This document shows, in pieces, positions 47,745 to 55,860 of a stretch of 64,000 nucleotides of DNA. The position numbers were made by a program, and so were the translations under genes. The stretch's first letter is position 1; each line of letters opens with the position of its first letter. The notes under the pieces are model-generated. The model was not told where the DNA came from, ran no database searches, and worked only from the letters and a program-made list of their open reading frames with translations. This stretch comes from Pseudoalteromonas rhizosphaerae (GTDB lineage Bacteria > Pseudomonadota > Gammaproteobacteria > Enterobacterales > Alteromonadaceae): contig NZ_CABVLM010000006.1 of NCBI RefSeq assembly GCF_902498845.1, positions 264,875-328,874 on the forward strand. The letters are read 5' to 3'.

Positions 47745-48599
47745 ATGAAAGTATTTAGCTATGACTCAGCAGGAAGTAAATCGTTAATCGATTATGATAA
47801 TTTCACTTTTTCTGGTGGTGAAGAACATGTCAGATTTAATACCGCTAATTTTTCAGACTCTAAAAAAATAGAGATTTTTGAACGGCTAACCAACTCTTCA
47901 AACATGGTTAGATTAATGATTGCTGTCGATGCGTTAAAAAGATTAACAAATGAAAGCACACCTATTGAACTTGTTATTCCTTACTTTCCTTATGCACGCC
48001 AAGATAGAGTATGCGTTGAAGGAGAAGCTTTAGGTGCTGCTGTTATGGCAAAGTTTATTAATAACTTAAACTTTGCAAAAGTTACTATTTGGGATGCCCA
48101 TAGCGATGTATCTCCAGCTTTAATAAATAAAGTGACCAATATTGAACAAATTTCGCTACTCGCCCGCTGCGAAGAGCTAAGCCAACGTTTGTCACAAGGA
48201 GAGCTGACCCTTATTTCTCCTGATGCGGGCGCAAGCAAAAAGACCATTAAAATTTCAGAAAAGTTCAATGGTGTACCTGAGGTTATTCAAGCACAAAAAG
48301 TCAGAAACTTAAAAACAGGCGAAATAATCAAAACAGAAATTATTGGCGATGTTAAAGGTAAAAGCGTGCTGATTGCCGATGATATTTGCGATGGTGGCAG
48401 AACATTTATTGAGCTTGCCAAAGTTCTAAAAAATAATGGTGCAGTTGAAGTTTCTCTTTTTATTACCCACGGTATTTTTTCAAAAGGGCTTGATGTTTTT
48501 GAAGGACTAATAGACAAAATTTACACGACTGACTCGTTTAAACCAGCTAATGAATTTAAACATAGTAACAACATTAATTTAGAAATTATTGAGATGTAA
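47745..48599 (+). CDS. prs: Ribose-phosphate pyrophosphokinase, short form
   Basis: The 284-residue enzyme makes PRPP from ribose 5-phosphate and ATP. It shows PYFPYARQDRVCVEGE, with the catalytic loop, TIWDAHSD and the PRPP loop VLIADDICDGGRTF. It is about 30 residues shorter than housekeeping PrsA, and its C-terminus overlaps the region of the nadV leader. It is the first gene of an operon whose second product consumes PRPP, so it is a dedicated PRPP supply for NAD salvage under NrtR control. Confidence 0.92.
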   Translation: MKVFSYDSAGSKSLIDYDNFTFSGGEEHVRFNTANFSDSKKIEIFERLTNSSNMVRLMIAVDALKRLTNESTPIELVIPYFPYARQDRVCVEGEALGAAVMAKFINNLNFAKVTIWDAHSDVSPALINKVTNIEQISLLARCEELSQRLSQGELTLISPDAGASKKTIKISEKFNGVPEVIQAQKVRNLKTGEIIKTEIIGDVKGKSVLIADDICDGGRTFIELAKVLKNNGAVEVSLFITHGIFSKGLDVFEGLIDKIYTTDSFKPANEFKHSNNINLEIIEM

Positions 48600-48609
48600 G
48601 GAAAACACC

Positions 48610-50205
48610 ATGACTATTATAGCTGCAAGTATGCAAAAAGATGTTTATAAAGAATTCCATAGCCGCGCCTATCACCCTGACGTAAGTGAAGTATATGCAA
48701 ACTTCACATCAAGAAGCGGAAAGCTTAGTAACATAGAAAATAACGATAAAGTGGCGTTTGTTGGTCTACAGTACTTTATTAAAAGCTACCTTTTAGAAGA
48801 ATGGAATGAGTTTTTCAAAGTGGATAAGGCAACAGCAGTTGCTAATCACAAACGTATTATGAGCTCAATGCTTGGTTATACTGTTGATGTAAAGTATTTA
48901 GAAGACTTACATGACTTAGGTTATTTACCATTGAAAATAAAAGCATTACCAGAGGGAACGCTAGTCCCTTATTTAGTTCCGCCTATGACAATCGTCAATA
49001 CTAAAGCCGGTTTTCAATGGTTAACAAATATGATTGAAACGGTACTAAGCTGCGAAAACTGGCCAATCCAAACAAGTACCACAACCTCTGTTGCCTATTT
49101 AAAAGTATTTAAAGAATTTGCACAAAAAACAGCAATGCCTATGGAGTTTGTGCCTTTCCAAGGGCATGACTTTAGCTTTAGAGGGATGTTCGGCAAACAT
49201 GCTGCCGCTATGAGTGGTTTTGGTCATTTAGCATCAGGACTGGTAGGCACAGACACCATTCCTGCTGTTTTATTTGCCGAAAAATATTACGGCGCTAATG
49301 TAGATAACGAGCTTGTAGGTTGCTCTGTTGATGCAACAGAACATTCGGTTACGTGCTCATGGATCATGGAAGGTGAAATTGAGTTTTTCAAATACTTAAT
49401 GAAAGAGCAGTCACCAAAAGGAATTTTAAGCGTTGTTTCTGATACCTGGGACTTTTGGACGTTAGTAACTGATTACTTACCACAATTAAAAAACGAAATC
49501 ATGGCGCGCGACGGCACGTTAGTTATACGCCCAGACTCAGGTGATCCGGTTAAAGTACTCACTGGCTATACTGTTTCACCGGTATCTGATTACAGTGAAC
49601 TATTCACCACTCAAGATGAAGCTGAAAAAGAAGTCTTACAAAAAGGTTTTGAGGCATACCGTTTTAATGGCCAATATTTTGGCTTTGAAGATAACAACAC
49701 CATTGAACTGATGGAATGTGAAGTAAAAGGGCTCATCGAATGTTTATGGGATATATTTGGTGGCACAACAACGCCAAAAGGCTACAAGCTACTTGATGAA
49801 CACATTGGCGCTATTTATGGTGATGCTATAACGCTAACCCGTCAACGCCAAATTTTACAAAGGTTGATGGATAAAGGCTTTGCATCAAAAGTCGTATTAG
49901 GTATTGGCTCTTACAGCTACCAATATGTGACTCGCGATACACATGGCTCAGCAGTAAAAGCAACGAGCGTAGTCAAAGCTGGTGAACGCTTAGCTATTTT
50001 TAAAGATCCTAAAACTGATGCAAAGAAAAAATCAGCAAAAGGGCTCTTAAAAATAGAGCTAGTCAATGGCGAGCTCACCTTGTTTGATGACGTAACCGAG
50101 CAAGAAGAAGCACAAGGACTGCTAGAGGTTGTTTTTCAAGACGGTAAATTAGTAAAAGAAACCACCTTGAATGAAATTAGAGAGTGTATAAACCAGCAAA
50201 TTTAA
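48610..50205 (+). CDS. nadV: Nicotinamide phosphoribosyltransferase NadV
   Basis: The 531-residue enzyme joins nicotinamide and PRPP to make NMN. It has the NAMPT features YANFTSRSGKL, FVGLQYFIKSYL, EFVPFQGHDFSFRGM, the nucleotide-site residues in SVVSDTWDFW, VIRPDSGDPVKVL and FGGTTTPKGYKLLDEHIGAIYGD (in part). I chose the ATG at 48610, preceded by TAAGGA, 11 bp after the prs stop; an ATG at 48589 overlaps prs. It forms the salvage pair with prs. Similar pairs also occur on phages and plasmids. Confidence 0.95.
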   Translation: MTIIAASMQKDVYKEFHSRAYHPDVSEVYANFTSRSGKLSNIENNDKVAFVGLQYFIKSYLLEEWNEFFKVDKATAVANHKRIMSSMLGYTVDVKYLEDLHDLGYLPLKIKALPEGTLVPYLVPPMTIVNTKAGFQWLTNMIETVLSCENWPIQTSTTTSVAYLKVFKEFAQKTAMPMEFVPFQGHDFSFRGMFGKHAAAMSGFGHLASGLVGTDTIPAVLFAEKYYGANVDNELVGCSVDATEHSVTCSWIMEGEIEFFKYLMKEQSPKGILSVVSDTWDFWTLVTDYLPQLKNEIMARDGTLVIRPDSGDPVKVLTGYTVSPVSDYSELFTTQDEAEKEVLQKGFEAYRFNGQYFGFEDNNTIELMECEVKGLIECLWDIFGGTTTPKGYKLLDEHIGAIYGDAITLTRQRQILQRLMDKGFASKVVLGIGSYSYQYVTRDTHGSAVKATSVVKAGERLAIFKDPKTDAKKKSAKGLLKIELVNGELTLFDDVTEQEEAQGLLEVVFQDGKLVKETTLNEIRECINQQI

Positions 50206-50266
50206 ACCACAGCTGGGGTTTAAGAGGTAATGTTTAAAATCGTTATATGAATAAACCTTACCTTGA

Positions 50267-50308
50267 ACTGTCAGATTTGGTTAGTGGGATTCAATCAAAT
50301 CTGACAGT
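50267..50308. repeat. Perfect 13-bp inverted repeat after nadV
   Basis: ACTGTCAGATTTG and CAAATCTGACAGT enclose a 16-base loop, followed by CGCATATGCG. There is no U-tract. It marks the boundary of the accessory region and may act as a terminator. Confidence 0.5.
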
Positions 50309-50415
50309 CGCATATGCGTCATTTCGGTCATTCCAACAAAAAGTAGCAAAAAGCAAGATGCTACCTCATACGCCTTGTTAGCAGCTCTTTGTTATGGCTT
50401 GCCACGTAGAATGCT

Positions 50416-50865
50416 TTATAACAGTTCATAATTACGCCCCACCAAATTACCTACTTGGGGAATGGATGCCAAAAACTCTGAGTTCAATCTAAGCTTGGCT
50501 CTAAACTCTTCATGTACAATACAGTCATCTATAAAAGGCCCTGCAGAATTTGCGTTTATACCGCAGTAAAATGAGATCGCATACATCGCTGCAAACGCAA
50601 TGTCGGGATTTTTGCTACCTGTCATTTTAACGAGAATATCTTGAGCAACTGCTCCGTACTGAGTACATAAAATACTGACCAAGCAGCCCTGCCATTGAAG
50701 ACTTCTGTTTTGCGATACTTCGCTAAGTGTTTTCCAATCTTGCTCGTCAAATTTTTCGATAAGCTTTTCAGCCATTTCGGACTCCCCGCCATCATACCAA
50801 TCCATTGATTCGTGATCGCTCTTGTTAAGGAAATCATCTAATTTTTTGAATGCAGTGGATGTCAT
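50416..50865 (-). CDS. Hypothetical protein, possible integron cassette gene
   Basis: The 149-residue protein is mainly helical: TAFKKLDDFLNKSDHESMDW, then MAEKLIEKFDEQDWKTL and a HEAT-like part (FAAMYAISFYCGINANSAGP). Length and helical make-up recall small immunity proteins of toxin systems, but I see no diagnostic motif. I chose the ATG at 50865, because an attC-like element occupies the bases upstream; an in-frame ATG at 50904 lies inside that element. It is preceded on the same strand by another orphan gene. Confidence 0.55.
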   Translation of the reverse strand: MTSTAFKKLDDFLNKSDHESMDWYDGGESEMAEKLIEKFDEQDWKTLSEVSQNRSLQWQGCLVSILCTQYGAVAQDILVKMTGSKNPDIAFAAMYAISFYCGINANSAGPFIDDCIVHEEFRAKLRLNSEFLASIPQVGNLVGRNYELL

Positions 50866-50880
50866 ATCGTTCTCAAAAAG

Positions 50881-50930
50881 CCTCAACGCCTTGCTCAGCT
50901 GCATTTTTGGAGTGGAGCAATTTGTTAAAT
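50881..50930 (-). repeat. attC-like recombination site between two orphan genes
   Basis: Read on the minus strand: ATTTAAC (matches the RYYYAAC core), TTGCTC, then its exact partner GAGCAA, then GTTGAGG (close to GTTRRRY, last base off). The stop codon of the upstream gene lies in the first core, as in cassettes. The 50-bp length is at the short end for attC. No integrase gene is in view. Confidence 0.4.
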
Positions 50931-51239
50931 ATTAATATTTTTCAATTTACACCGATTTAATACTTTTAAGTATTTTTCGTTTTCTGTTGTGTTTTCGTTT
51001 ATTAGAATTTCGTGCATCCATTCGCAATCAGTATCTCTTAAAAACGTTTCATAACCATTCATTTTCAAAAGTGAGCTTATATCGAATTTAGCTTCTCCTC
51101 CTCCACTTGCGACACCTCTGCCAATGACTTCACCTGCTCGAAAATAATACTTATTATCATTTTCTTCCAACATTAGGTAGTGAATTTCTGGTGGGTTTCT
51201 ATCAAGATGTTGCACTTCTGAAACCAAATGTGTAGCCAT
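50925..51239 (-). CDS. Hypothetical protein, possible integron cassette gene
   Basis: The 104-residue protein is polar with no signal or membrane segment. Visible parts are EIHYLMLEENDNKYYFRAGEV, a Gly-rich GRGVASGGGEAKFD and an acidic C-terminus. I do not recognise the family. The ATG at 51239 has only a weak GGAA upstream. Its stop is inside an attC-like core, and a GTTAAAT core lies 20 bp before its start, so the gene may have arrived as a cassette. Confidence 0.5.
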   Translation of the reverse strand: MATHLVSEVQHLDRNPPEIHYLMLEENDNKYYFRAGEVIGRGVASGGGEAKFDISSLLKMNGYETFLRDTDCEWMHEILINENTTENEKYLKVLNRCKLKNINI

Positions 51240-51257
51240 AGTTTATTCCACTGTAAT

Positions 51258-51285
51258 ATTTAACGAGCCTTTAGATTAACTCGTT
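51258..51285 (-). repeat. GTTAAAT core and hairpin before the orphan genes
   Basis: On the minus strand AACGAG and CTCGTT form a 6-bp stem, ending in GTTAAAT, a full match to the attC GTTRRRY core, about 20 bp before the next gene. On the plus strand the same stem is followed by TTT and could act as a terminator. Confidence 0.35.
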
Positions 51286-51304
51286 TTTAATTTATGTTTA
51301 TTGA

Positions 51305-52513
51305 CAGGGCAAGAGCATGAAAAAAGTCTATGATTTCAATACCTTTTCAAGGTAATCTGTACTGCGCATAGCTTTTTTCTGTTTTGCGGGCATGCCTTTA
51401 TTAAAGCTTGTTTCTGCTTTTAGCTGATTAAATGCGATGTGTCTCAGCCCCGCAAATACAGGTGCTGCACCTTCACGCCCAATTCGGCAATCATCTTCTT
51501 TAAATCCGACATCTAAACGCCAATGTAATCCATTCTCTATTTGCCAATGTTGCCGTGCGGATCCTGCGAGTTCTTCCGCCGATAAATATGCTGAACTGAT
51601 GTAGTATCTATAGCATAACTCATTGCTTACTTTGTTTTTTTCTTTCCTATAAGAAACAATAACTCCCACTGTTTTGGCATCTTTCCAATTGCTCGTTTCT
51701 GATAAATCACTTACGTTATGACTAACAGCACAACACCTGAATTCTTCTCTGTTTTTATGATAATCGGCTTCATTAAACAAAACTCCTTTGGACGCTTGTC
51801 GTGTGACCTCAGGTAATAAAGCATTCTCTATTTGTGACAGCAATCCTTTATGGTTCGCTTTTACTACAAGTAGGTAATCGGCTTGTTTATCCACTATTGT
51901 CTCTGCAATTGATTTTTGACACCCCATCGCGTCAATCGTGACTAAGCAGCCTTTTATCTCCAGTAATTCAAGAAGCTCTGGTAACGCTGTTATTTCATTC
52001 GACTTTTTATCAACAGGGCATTGCGCCAAAACAACACCATTTTCGCAGGCAAATGCACTGACCATATAAAGTGCATCGCGCCTATCTGACTGATTAAATG
52101 AACCTTTCAATCGCTTACCATCAATCGCAACTACATCGCCCTGAGTTAATTTAGAGCAGTCTTTCATCCAAGAAGAAAAAGAATCTTGAAACTGCGTCAT
52201 ATCAATGCGACTCATCACACGAGCGATTGTGTCATGGCGAGGGATACCTTGCTCAAGAGGAACGCACTTCCTGAGCCAATCTAATCTATCATGGCCAAAA
52301 TCTTCAATATCTTCCCAGCCTTGGCACCCAGATATGACAGCGCTGACAGCTAAGATATGATATCAAAAAGTTTATGGACAACTTTACCCTGCTGGCGAGG
52401 GTCGTCAATTGATTCGAAATATTTAAATAGTTGAATATCATGCATGGGGGCTCCTTAAAAAGGAGTATAAGATCATACTTTTAAGTCAAGGTAAAGTTCG
52501 TGATCTTGCCCTG
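51305..52513 (-). mobile_element. ISAs1-family insertion sequence, 1,209 bp, inactive
   Basis: Both ends are visible. CAGGGCAAGAGCATGA at 51305 matches the inverted right end (CAGGGCAAGATCACGA, reading inward from 52513) with two mismatches. The length is typical of the family. The flanking bases (ATTGA and CCCTT) do not form a target duplication, so the element has probably been joined or rearranged since insertion. Its only gene is frameshifted. Confidence 0.85.
51328..52445 (-). pseudogene. ISAs1-family transposase, broken by a one-base deletion
   Basis: Translation from the ATG at 52445 gives MHDIQLFKYFESIDDPRQQ and so on to KLFDIIS then stop at about 52350. The next frame continues LAVSAVISGCQGWEDIEDFG and runs intact to 51328. 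One missing base at about 52352-52360 explains the break. All DDE residues are still encoded: VVAIDGKRLKGS, LVTIDAMGCQKS and HWQIENGLHWRLDVGF. Without the shift it would be a full transposase of about 370 residues. Confidence 0.88.
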
Positions 52514-52560
52514 CCCTTCCCCCGTCATCACGCCCTGAAAATAAGCAATTGATGAGTAAT

Positions 52561-52785
52561 TCATTTCATGGATGAAATGAAAGCCATGCTTGCACATGGA
52601 TGTGCTTTCATAGCGCTTACGTTCACATCAATTAATTATTTGAAAGATTAAGCGGGGCGCCGTGGGTGACTAGTGACCGAAACGAAGTTTCGCAGCGCGA
52701 GGAAGTGGAAGCATGGATGCTGACAGGAACTCAGCTTCAGGGATGAATTGCTTGCAGCAGAATCAATTTGAAAACCGATCGCCCC
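52561..52785. other. Hairpin-rich region, candidate structured RNA or repeat element
   Basis: Three palindromes are all centred on CATGGATG: TCATTTCAT/ATGAAATGA (52561-52580), GCACAT/ATGTGC (52592-52605) and AGCAT/ATGCT (52710-52721). A fourth is TTCA-GGGA-TGAA (52736-52747). CGAAAC-GAA-GTTTCG makes a perfect hairpin at 52678-52692. GGGGCG (52654) and CGCCCC (52780) could close a long stem around these. No gene fits in it. I do not recognise a known RNA family. Confidence 0.5.
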
Positions 52786-52853
52786 TTGGTTGCCGCCAGC
52801 AAGCTAAACCTTGAATAAGGTTTAAAATGTAGGTCGCGGATTTATCCCGACAA

Positions 52854-52917
52854 AAGTTAGCAAGTTAGCAAGTTAGCAAGTTAGCAAGTTAGCAAGTTAG
52901 CAAGTTAGCAAGTTAGC
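52854..52917 (+). repeat. Tandem repeat, eight copies of AAGTTAGC
   Basis: Eight perfect head-to-tail copies of an 8-bp unit with no variants, in non-coding DNA. Such perfect arrays change copy number by slippage. It follows a TGTAGGTCG element (52829) of the kind seen in extragenic repeats. Confidence 0.95.
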
Positions 52918-52976
52918 AGTAAAAACCATCAGCCAAGGTGATACAACTTTTTGGGCTAAAGCCCAACCAACAATCA

Positions 52977-53140
52977 CACGCGCCAGCAAGCTCAGCGCCT
53001 ACGGTGGTTAACTATAACAATAGTGTTAAACCATTCGTGGCTGAAGCCATCACCTACAACAATACTTAACCTCTGTGTAGCAAAGCGCCTCAGTGATCTC
53101 AGTGGTGAAATTCACTTTTCGCCCTAAAGAACGACCTACA
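52977..53140. repeat. Extragenic direct repeat, 164 bp, copy 1
   Basis: Runs from CACGCGCCAGCAAGC to ACGACCTACA and is repeated at 53226-53388 with most bases conserved. Shared blocks include AGCGCCTACGGTGGTTA, AATACTTAACCTCTGTGTAG and GGTGAAATTCACTT. No gene is inside. Confidence 0.85.
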
Positions 53141-53189
53141 AACAATGCATATTTACGTACTTGGGAGTTGGTAATGATATTGGAGAATC

Positions 53190-53220
53190 GTAGGTTCTCG
53201 TTGCGCTCTACCCAACCTAC
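53190..53220. repeat. GTAGGTT inverted repeat
   Basis: GTAGGTT and AACCTAC flank CTCGTTGCGCTCTACCC. A variant follows repeat copy 2 (53401-53433). These look like REP-type palindromes that bound the 164-bp units. Confidence 0.6.
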
Positions 53221-53225
53221 AAACC

Positions 53226-53388
53226 CACGCGCTAGCAAGCTTAGCGCCTACGGTGGTTAGCTCTATCACTGGTGTTAAATCTTTCGTGGCTAAAGCCATC
53301 TCCTACAAAAATACTTAACCTCTGTGTAGCGAAGCGCCTCTGTGAACTCGGTGGTGAAATTCACTTATCGCCCTAAGAACGACCTACA
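53226..53388. repeat. Extragenic direct repeat, 163 bp, copy 2
   Basis: Second copy of the element at 52977-53140. Both copies end in ACGACCTACA and are followed within 90 bp by a GTTGCxCTC-CCCAACCTAC block. Confidence 0.85.
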
Positions 53389-53430
53389 ATTTAAACCACA
53401 CCAGTAGGGTTTCGTTGCACTCTCCCCAAC

Positions 53431-53627
53431 CTACGCCACTTGCGTTGTAAGGCGAAAGTTAAGTGCTTTTATCACTTGAAAAAAGTTTCGCAACGAGTTT
53501 TGGTTTTACCATTCACCGCCTTATACGAGCTTCCACGATTTAATCCTGTTGCGTTAGCAATATCGCTCACGCCATGCTTTTTCACCAAAGATCTGAAAGG
53601 GGTCACCCATAAGAAGCTTCCGATCAT
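53431..53627 (-). pseudogene. HigA-type addiction-module antitoxin remnant
   Basis: On the minus strand one frame reads RSLVKKHGVSDIANATGL then NRGSSYKAVNGKTKTRCETFF and stops. The next frame continues QVIKALNFRLTTQVA then stop at 53431. Joined, this is the helix-turn-helix and C-terminal strand of the 'putative addiction module antidote' family. Loss of one T from a run (now six Ts, about 53480-53485) explains the shift. The N-terminal part is also missing or scrambled, and no toxin gene is adjacent. It is a decayed toxin-antitoxin locus. Confidence 0.7.
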
Positions 53628-53787
53628 GCTGACGACTGTGCTTTATTGATCTCTGTATTCAAAAACCAAGTATTGCTACTTTTCAAACTCATTAATGATT
53701 TTGAAATATTTAATCCTCCCACCTTGCATTTACCTAAAAAGTGAACTTAATTAAAAAGTAATGGAACTTCATCAAAAGGAATTTGCA

Positions 53788-54645
53788 ATGACTAAACTCA
53801 TCATTATTGCTTGGTTACTTTTTTGTTCGCATGCTTACGCGACAAATATTTTTAAGCTTAACCCAGAATCTAAAAATGTAGATTTAACTTCTATTCAACC
53901 AAACCACCCACAATGGAATGCCAGCTCAATTTATGTAGCCGGCGATGTTGTGACTCACAACAACAGCTTATTTATTGCCGCTTTTTGGGTTAAAGGCATT
54001 GAACCGATAGAAAACCAACCCCATTGGGATGGTTGGATTTGGCTGCAAAATACTGTGATAGAAAAATGGCAAGCAAACAAAGTGTATCAAGGTGGCAACC
54101 TTGTAAAACACGGAGCCGACTACTACCTTGCCCGCTACTGGAATGAGAATAACGAACCCGCCCCCCACAGTAGTTGGCAAAAAATTAAAGATTTATTTTA
54201 CCAAACCCCAGATTTACCACCTGAACACCCTGACGACTATAAAACGCTGGACGGTGTTGATCAAAATGACAACGGTATCCGCGACGATTATGAGCGCTAT
54301 GTGTATGAAAAGTTTGATTCTCCACAGCTCATCACCTTTAGTTTAGGTGCCGCTTCAACATTACAACTGGTTATTGATATAGAGCAGGGCCGTATACCAA
54401 ATTTAGATACTGAGATCGGTAAGCAGATTATTTTGGATATGATTAACATAAGCTACTGTGTTCGATATTTACAAAATTCACACCCACACTTTAGAGAACC
54501 CGAAGTTTTATACTTTAATACGATAGATAGAGCTTACGCGAACCGAAAAAGCCAAAATAAAATTAGTGACTATATTGCTTGGGATGACGACTTTCATTTC
54601 GGCGCTGATAGAGACTGCAAAATACTTAAGAAGGACATAAAATGA
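53788..54645 (+). CDS. Secreted protein with two chitin-binding (CBM5/12-type) modules
   Basis: The 285-residue protein has a signal peptide (LIIIAWLLFCSHAYA). Two carbohydrate-binding modules of the chitin-binding type 3 kind follow: WNASSIYVAGDVVTHNNSLF (about 45-90) and WQANKVYQGGNLVKHGADYY (about 95-140), each with the W...Y..GD/N.V...G..Y/F pattern. Then comes a Ca-loop-like DGVDQNDNGIRDDYERYVY and a helical domain of about 110 residues I do not recognise. The ATG at 53788 follows AAGGA at seven bases. It overlaps the next gene by 4 bp, so both are made together and exported. Confidence 0.75.
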   Translation: MTKLIIIAWLLFCSHAYATNIFKLNPESKNVDLTSIQPNHPQWNASSIYVAGDVVTHNNSLFIAAFWVKGIEPIENQPHWDGWIWLQNTVIEKWQANKVYQGGNLVKHGADYYLARYWNENNEPAPHSSWQKIKDLFYQTPDLPPEHPDDYKTLDGVDQNDNGIRDDYERYVYEKFDSPQLITFSLGAASTLQLVIDIEQGRIPNLDTEIGKQIILDMINISYCVRYLQNSHPHFREPEVLYFNTIDRAYANRKSQNKISDYIAWDDDFHFGADRDCKILKKDIK

Positions 54646-55796
54646 AAGCTACATATATTTTGTTCTTACTTATATTTCCAATTTTTACTTATGGTAATTA
54701 TCAAGCACTAGATCGGTACTGCTCTAAAAACATTGATAATGTACGCATTTTCTATGTAAATGGTATGCGGACTAATATCAAGCAATACAAAGCTAATTTA
54801 AATGAATTAAGTTACTTTCAAGATTCTTATCTACCAGAATTTAAAAAAGGAGCACTTCCTGCGGGAAGTCATAATAAAAGTGAAGCTATATTTATGCAAA
54901 TATATGAAGTCGCACAGCAAAAGTATAGTGACTTGCCCGTATTTTCACCTGAGTATCGTATAATAACTGCAATAATTGGAGGCACTGTTAGCTCACTATC
55001 AGATATAGATATCGCTCAAATTGAGTCTGTTTTACAGGATGTATTTACTGAAGTAAATTACTCTATTATTGACGAGACAGACTATAAAAATGCATTTCAA
55101 AGACTTCAATTTCAGATGCATTCTTGCAACCGTATTATTCTTATTGGTCACTCGCAAGGTAACTTTTACACCAATGCTCTTTTTGAGGAAACCATATCTA
55201 CTTATCAATATAGCGACGGGTATCTTGCTTCCGATTATCCACTGGTTAGCCTAGCCGCAATAGCAACACCAACAAGTTCAATAGGAGGAAGTTTGGGGGA
55301 GGAATATAAAGAGATCATTTCACACCTTACACTTGACGAAGACTGGGTCATACGAGCCGTAAGGATTTTATTTGGTAGTTTACCTTCAAACTATTCTGCT
55401 GAGTCTTTATTTGACTCAACTGGTCATGGGTTAATTGATGCATACCTAAGAAATAATGCAGTTGCAAATGCAATAAGTGCTAAAATTGAAGCTTCTATTT
55501 TAAACCAAACTCCTTTCCCCTTATTTGAACAACACCCTGTAAATTCAGATGCTTTTTCACACATCGGCTATTCAACGATTAATAAAATTCTTGATCTCAA
55601 ATTTGAATCAGGAAGTGTTTATCGTTATTACAATATACCTATTTTAGTATGGGATGAGTTGTATTACTCAACATCAATGGGGAAGGTTTTTAATGATAAT
55701 ATTCGAGGCCAATACCCTTTTGATAAGTTAGATATTGAAAGTATGACTTATCTAAAAATGACGTCACTTGAACCAGTTGCAAAAGTTGAAAAATAA
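54642..55796 (+). CDS. Secreted alpha/beta-hydrolase, lipase-like
   Basis: The 384-residue protein has a signal peptide (YILFLLIFPIFTYG). The first strand is NVRIFYVNGMRTN, and the nucleophile elbow GHSQGNFYTNAL gives Ser as nucleophile, with a plausible Asp near residues 265-275 and His in STGHGLIDAYL. It resembles a GHSQGN-type esterase or lipase. It is translationally coupled to the chitin-binding protein before it, which may be its cofactor, carrier or target. The substrate is unknown. A strong terminator follows. Confidence 0.72.
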   Translation: MKATYILFLLIFPIFTYGNYQALDRYCSKNIDNVRIFYVNGMRTNIKQYKANLNELSYFQDSYLPEFKKGALPAGSHNKSEAIFMQIYEVAQQKYSDLPVFSPEYRIITAIIGGTVSSLSDIDIAQIESVLQDVFTEVNYSIIDETDYKNAFQRLQFQMHSCNRIILIGHSQGNFYTNALFEETISTYQYSDGYLASDYPLVSLAAIATPTSSIGGSLGEEYKEIISHLTLDEDWVIRAVRILFGSLPSNYSAESLFDSTGHGLIDAYLRNNAVANAISAKIEASILNQTPFPLFEQHPVNSDAFSHIGYSTINKILDLKFESGSVYRYYNIPILVWDELYYSTSMGKVFNDNIRGQYPFDKLDIESMTYLKMTSLEPVAKVEK

Positions 55797-55820
55797 CTAA
55801 ACATTGGACTAGAAATAAAA

Positions 55821-55850
55821 AAAGGTGAGCCACTTCAGCTCACCCTTTTT
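55821..55850 (+). terminator. Rho-independent terminator
   Basis: AAAGGTGAGC pairs with GCTCACCCTTT around CACTTCA and is followed by TTTT. It ends the chitin-binding/lipase operon. Confidence 0.88.
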
Positions 55851-55860
55851 AATAATTATT

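Noticed and set aside
50331..50385. Second attC-like site downstream of the 149-residue orphan
   Set aside because: GCTAACAAGGCG and GTAGC/GCTAC stems are suggestive, but neither outer core fits the consensus.
53440..53649. 69-codon plus-strand frame
   Set aside because: It is antisense to the HigA-type antitoxin remnant, which is the better explanation.
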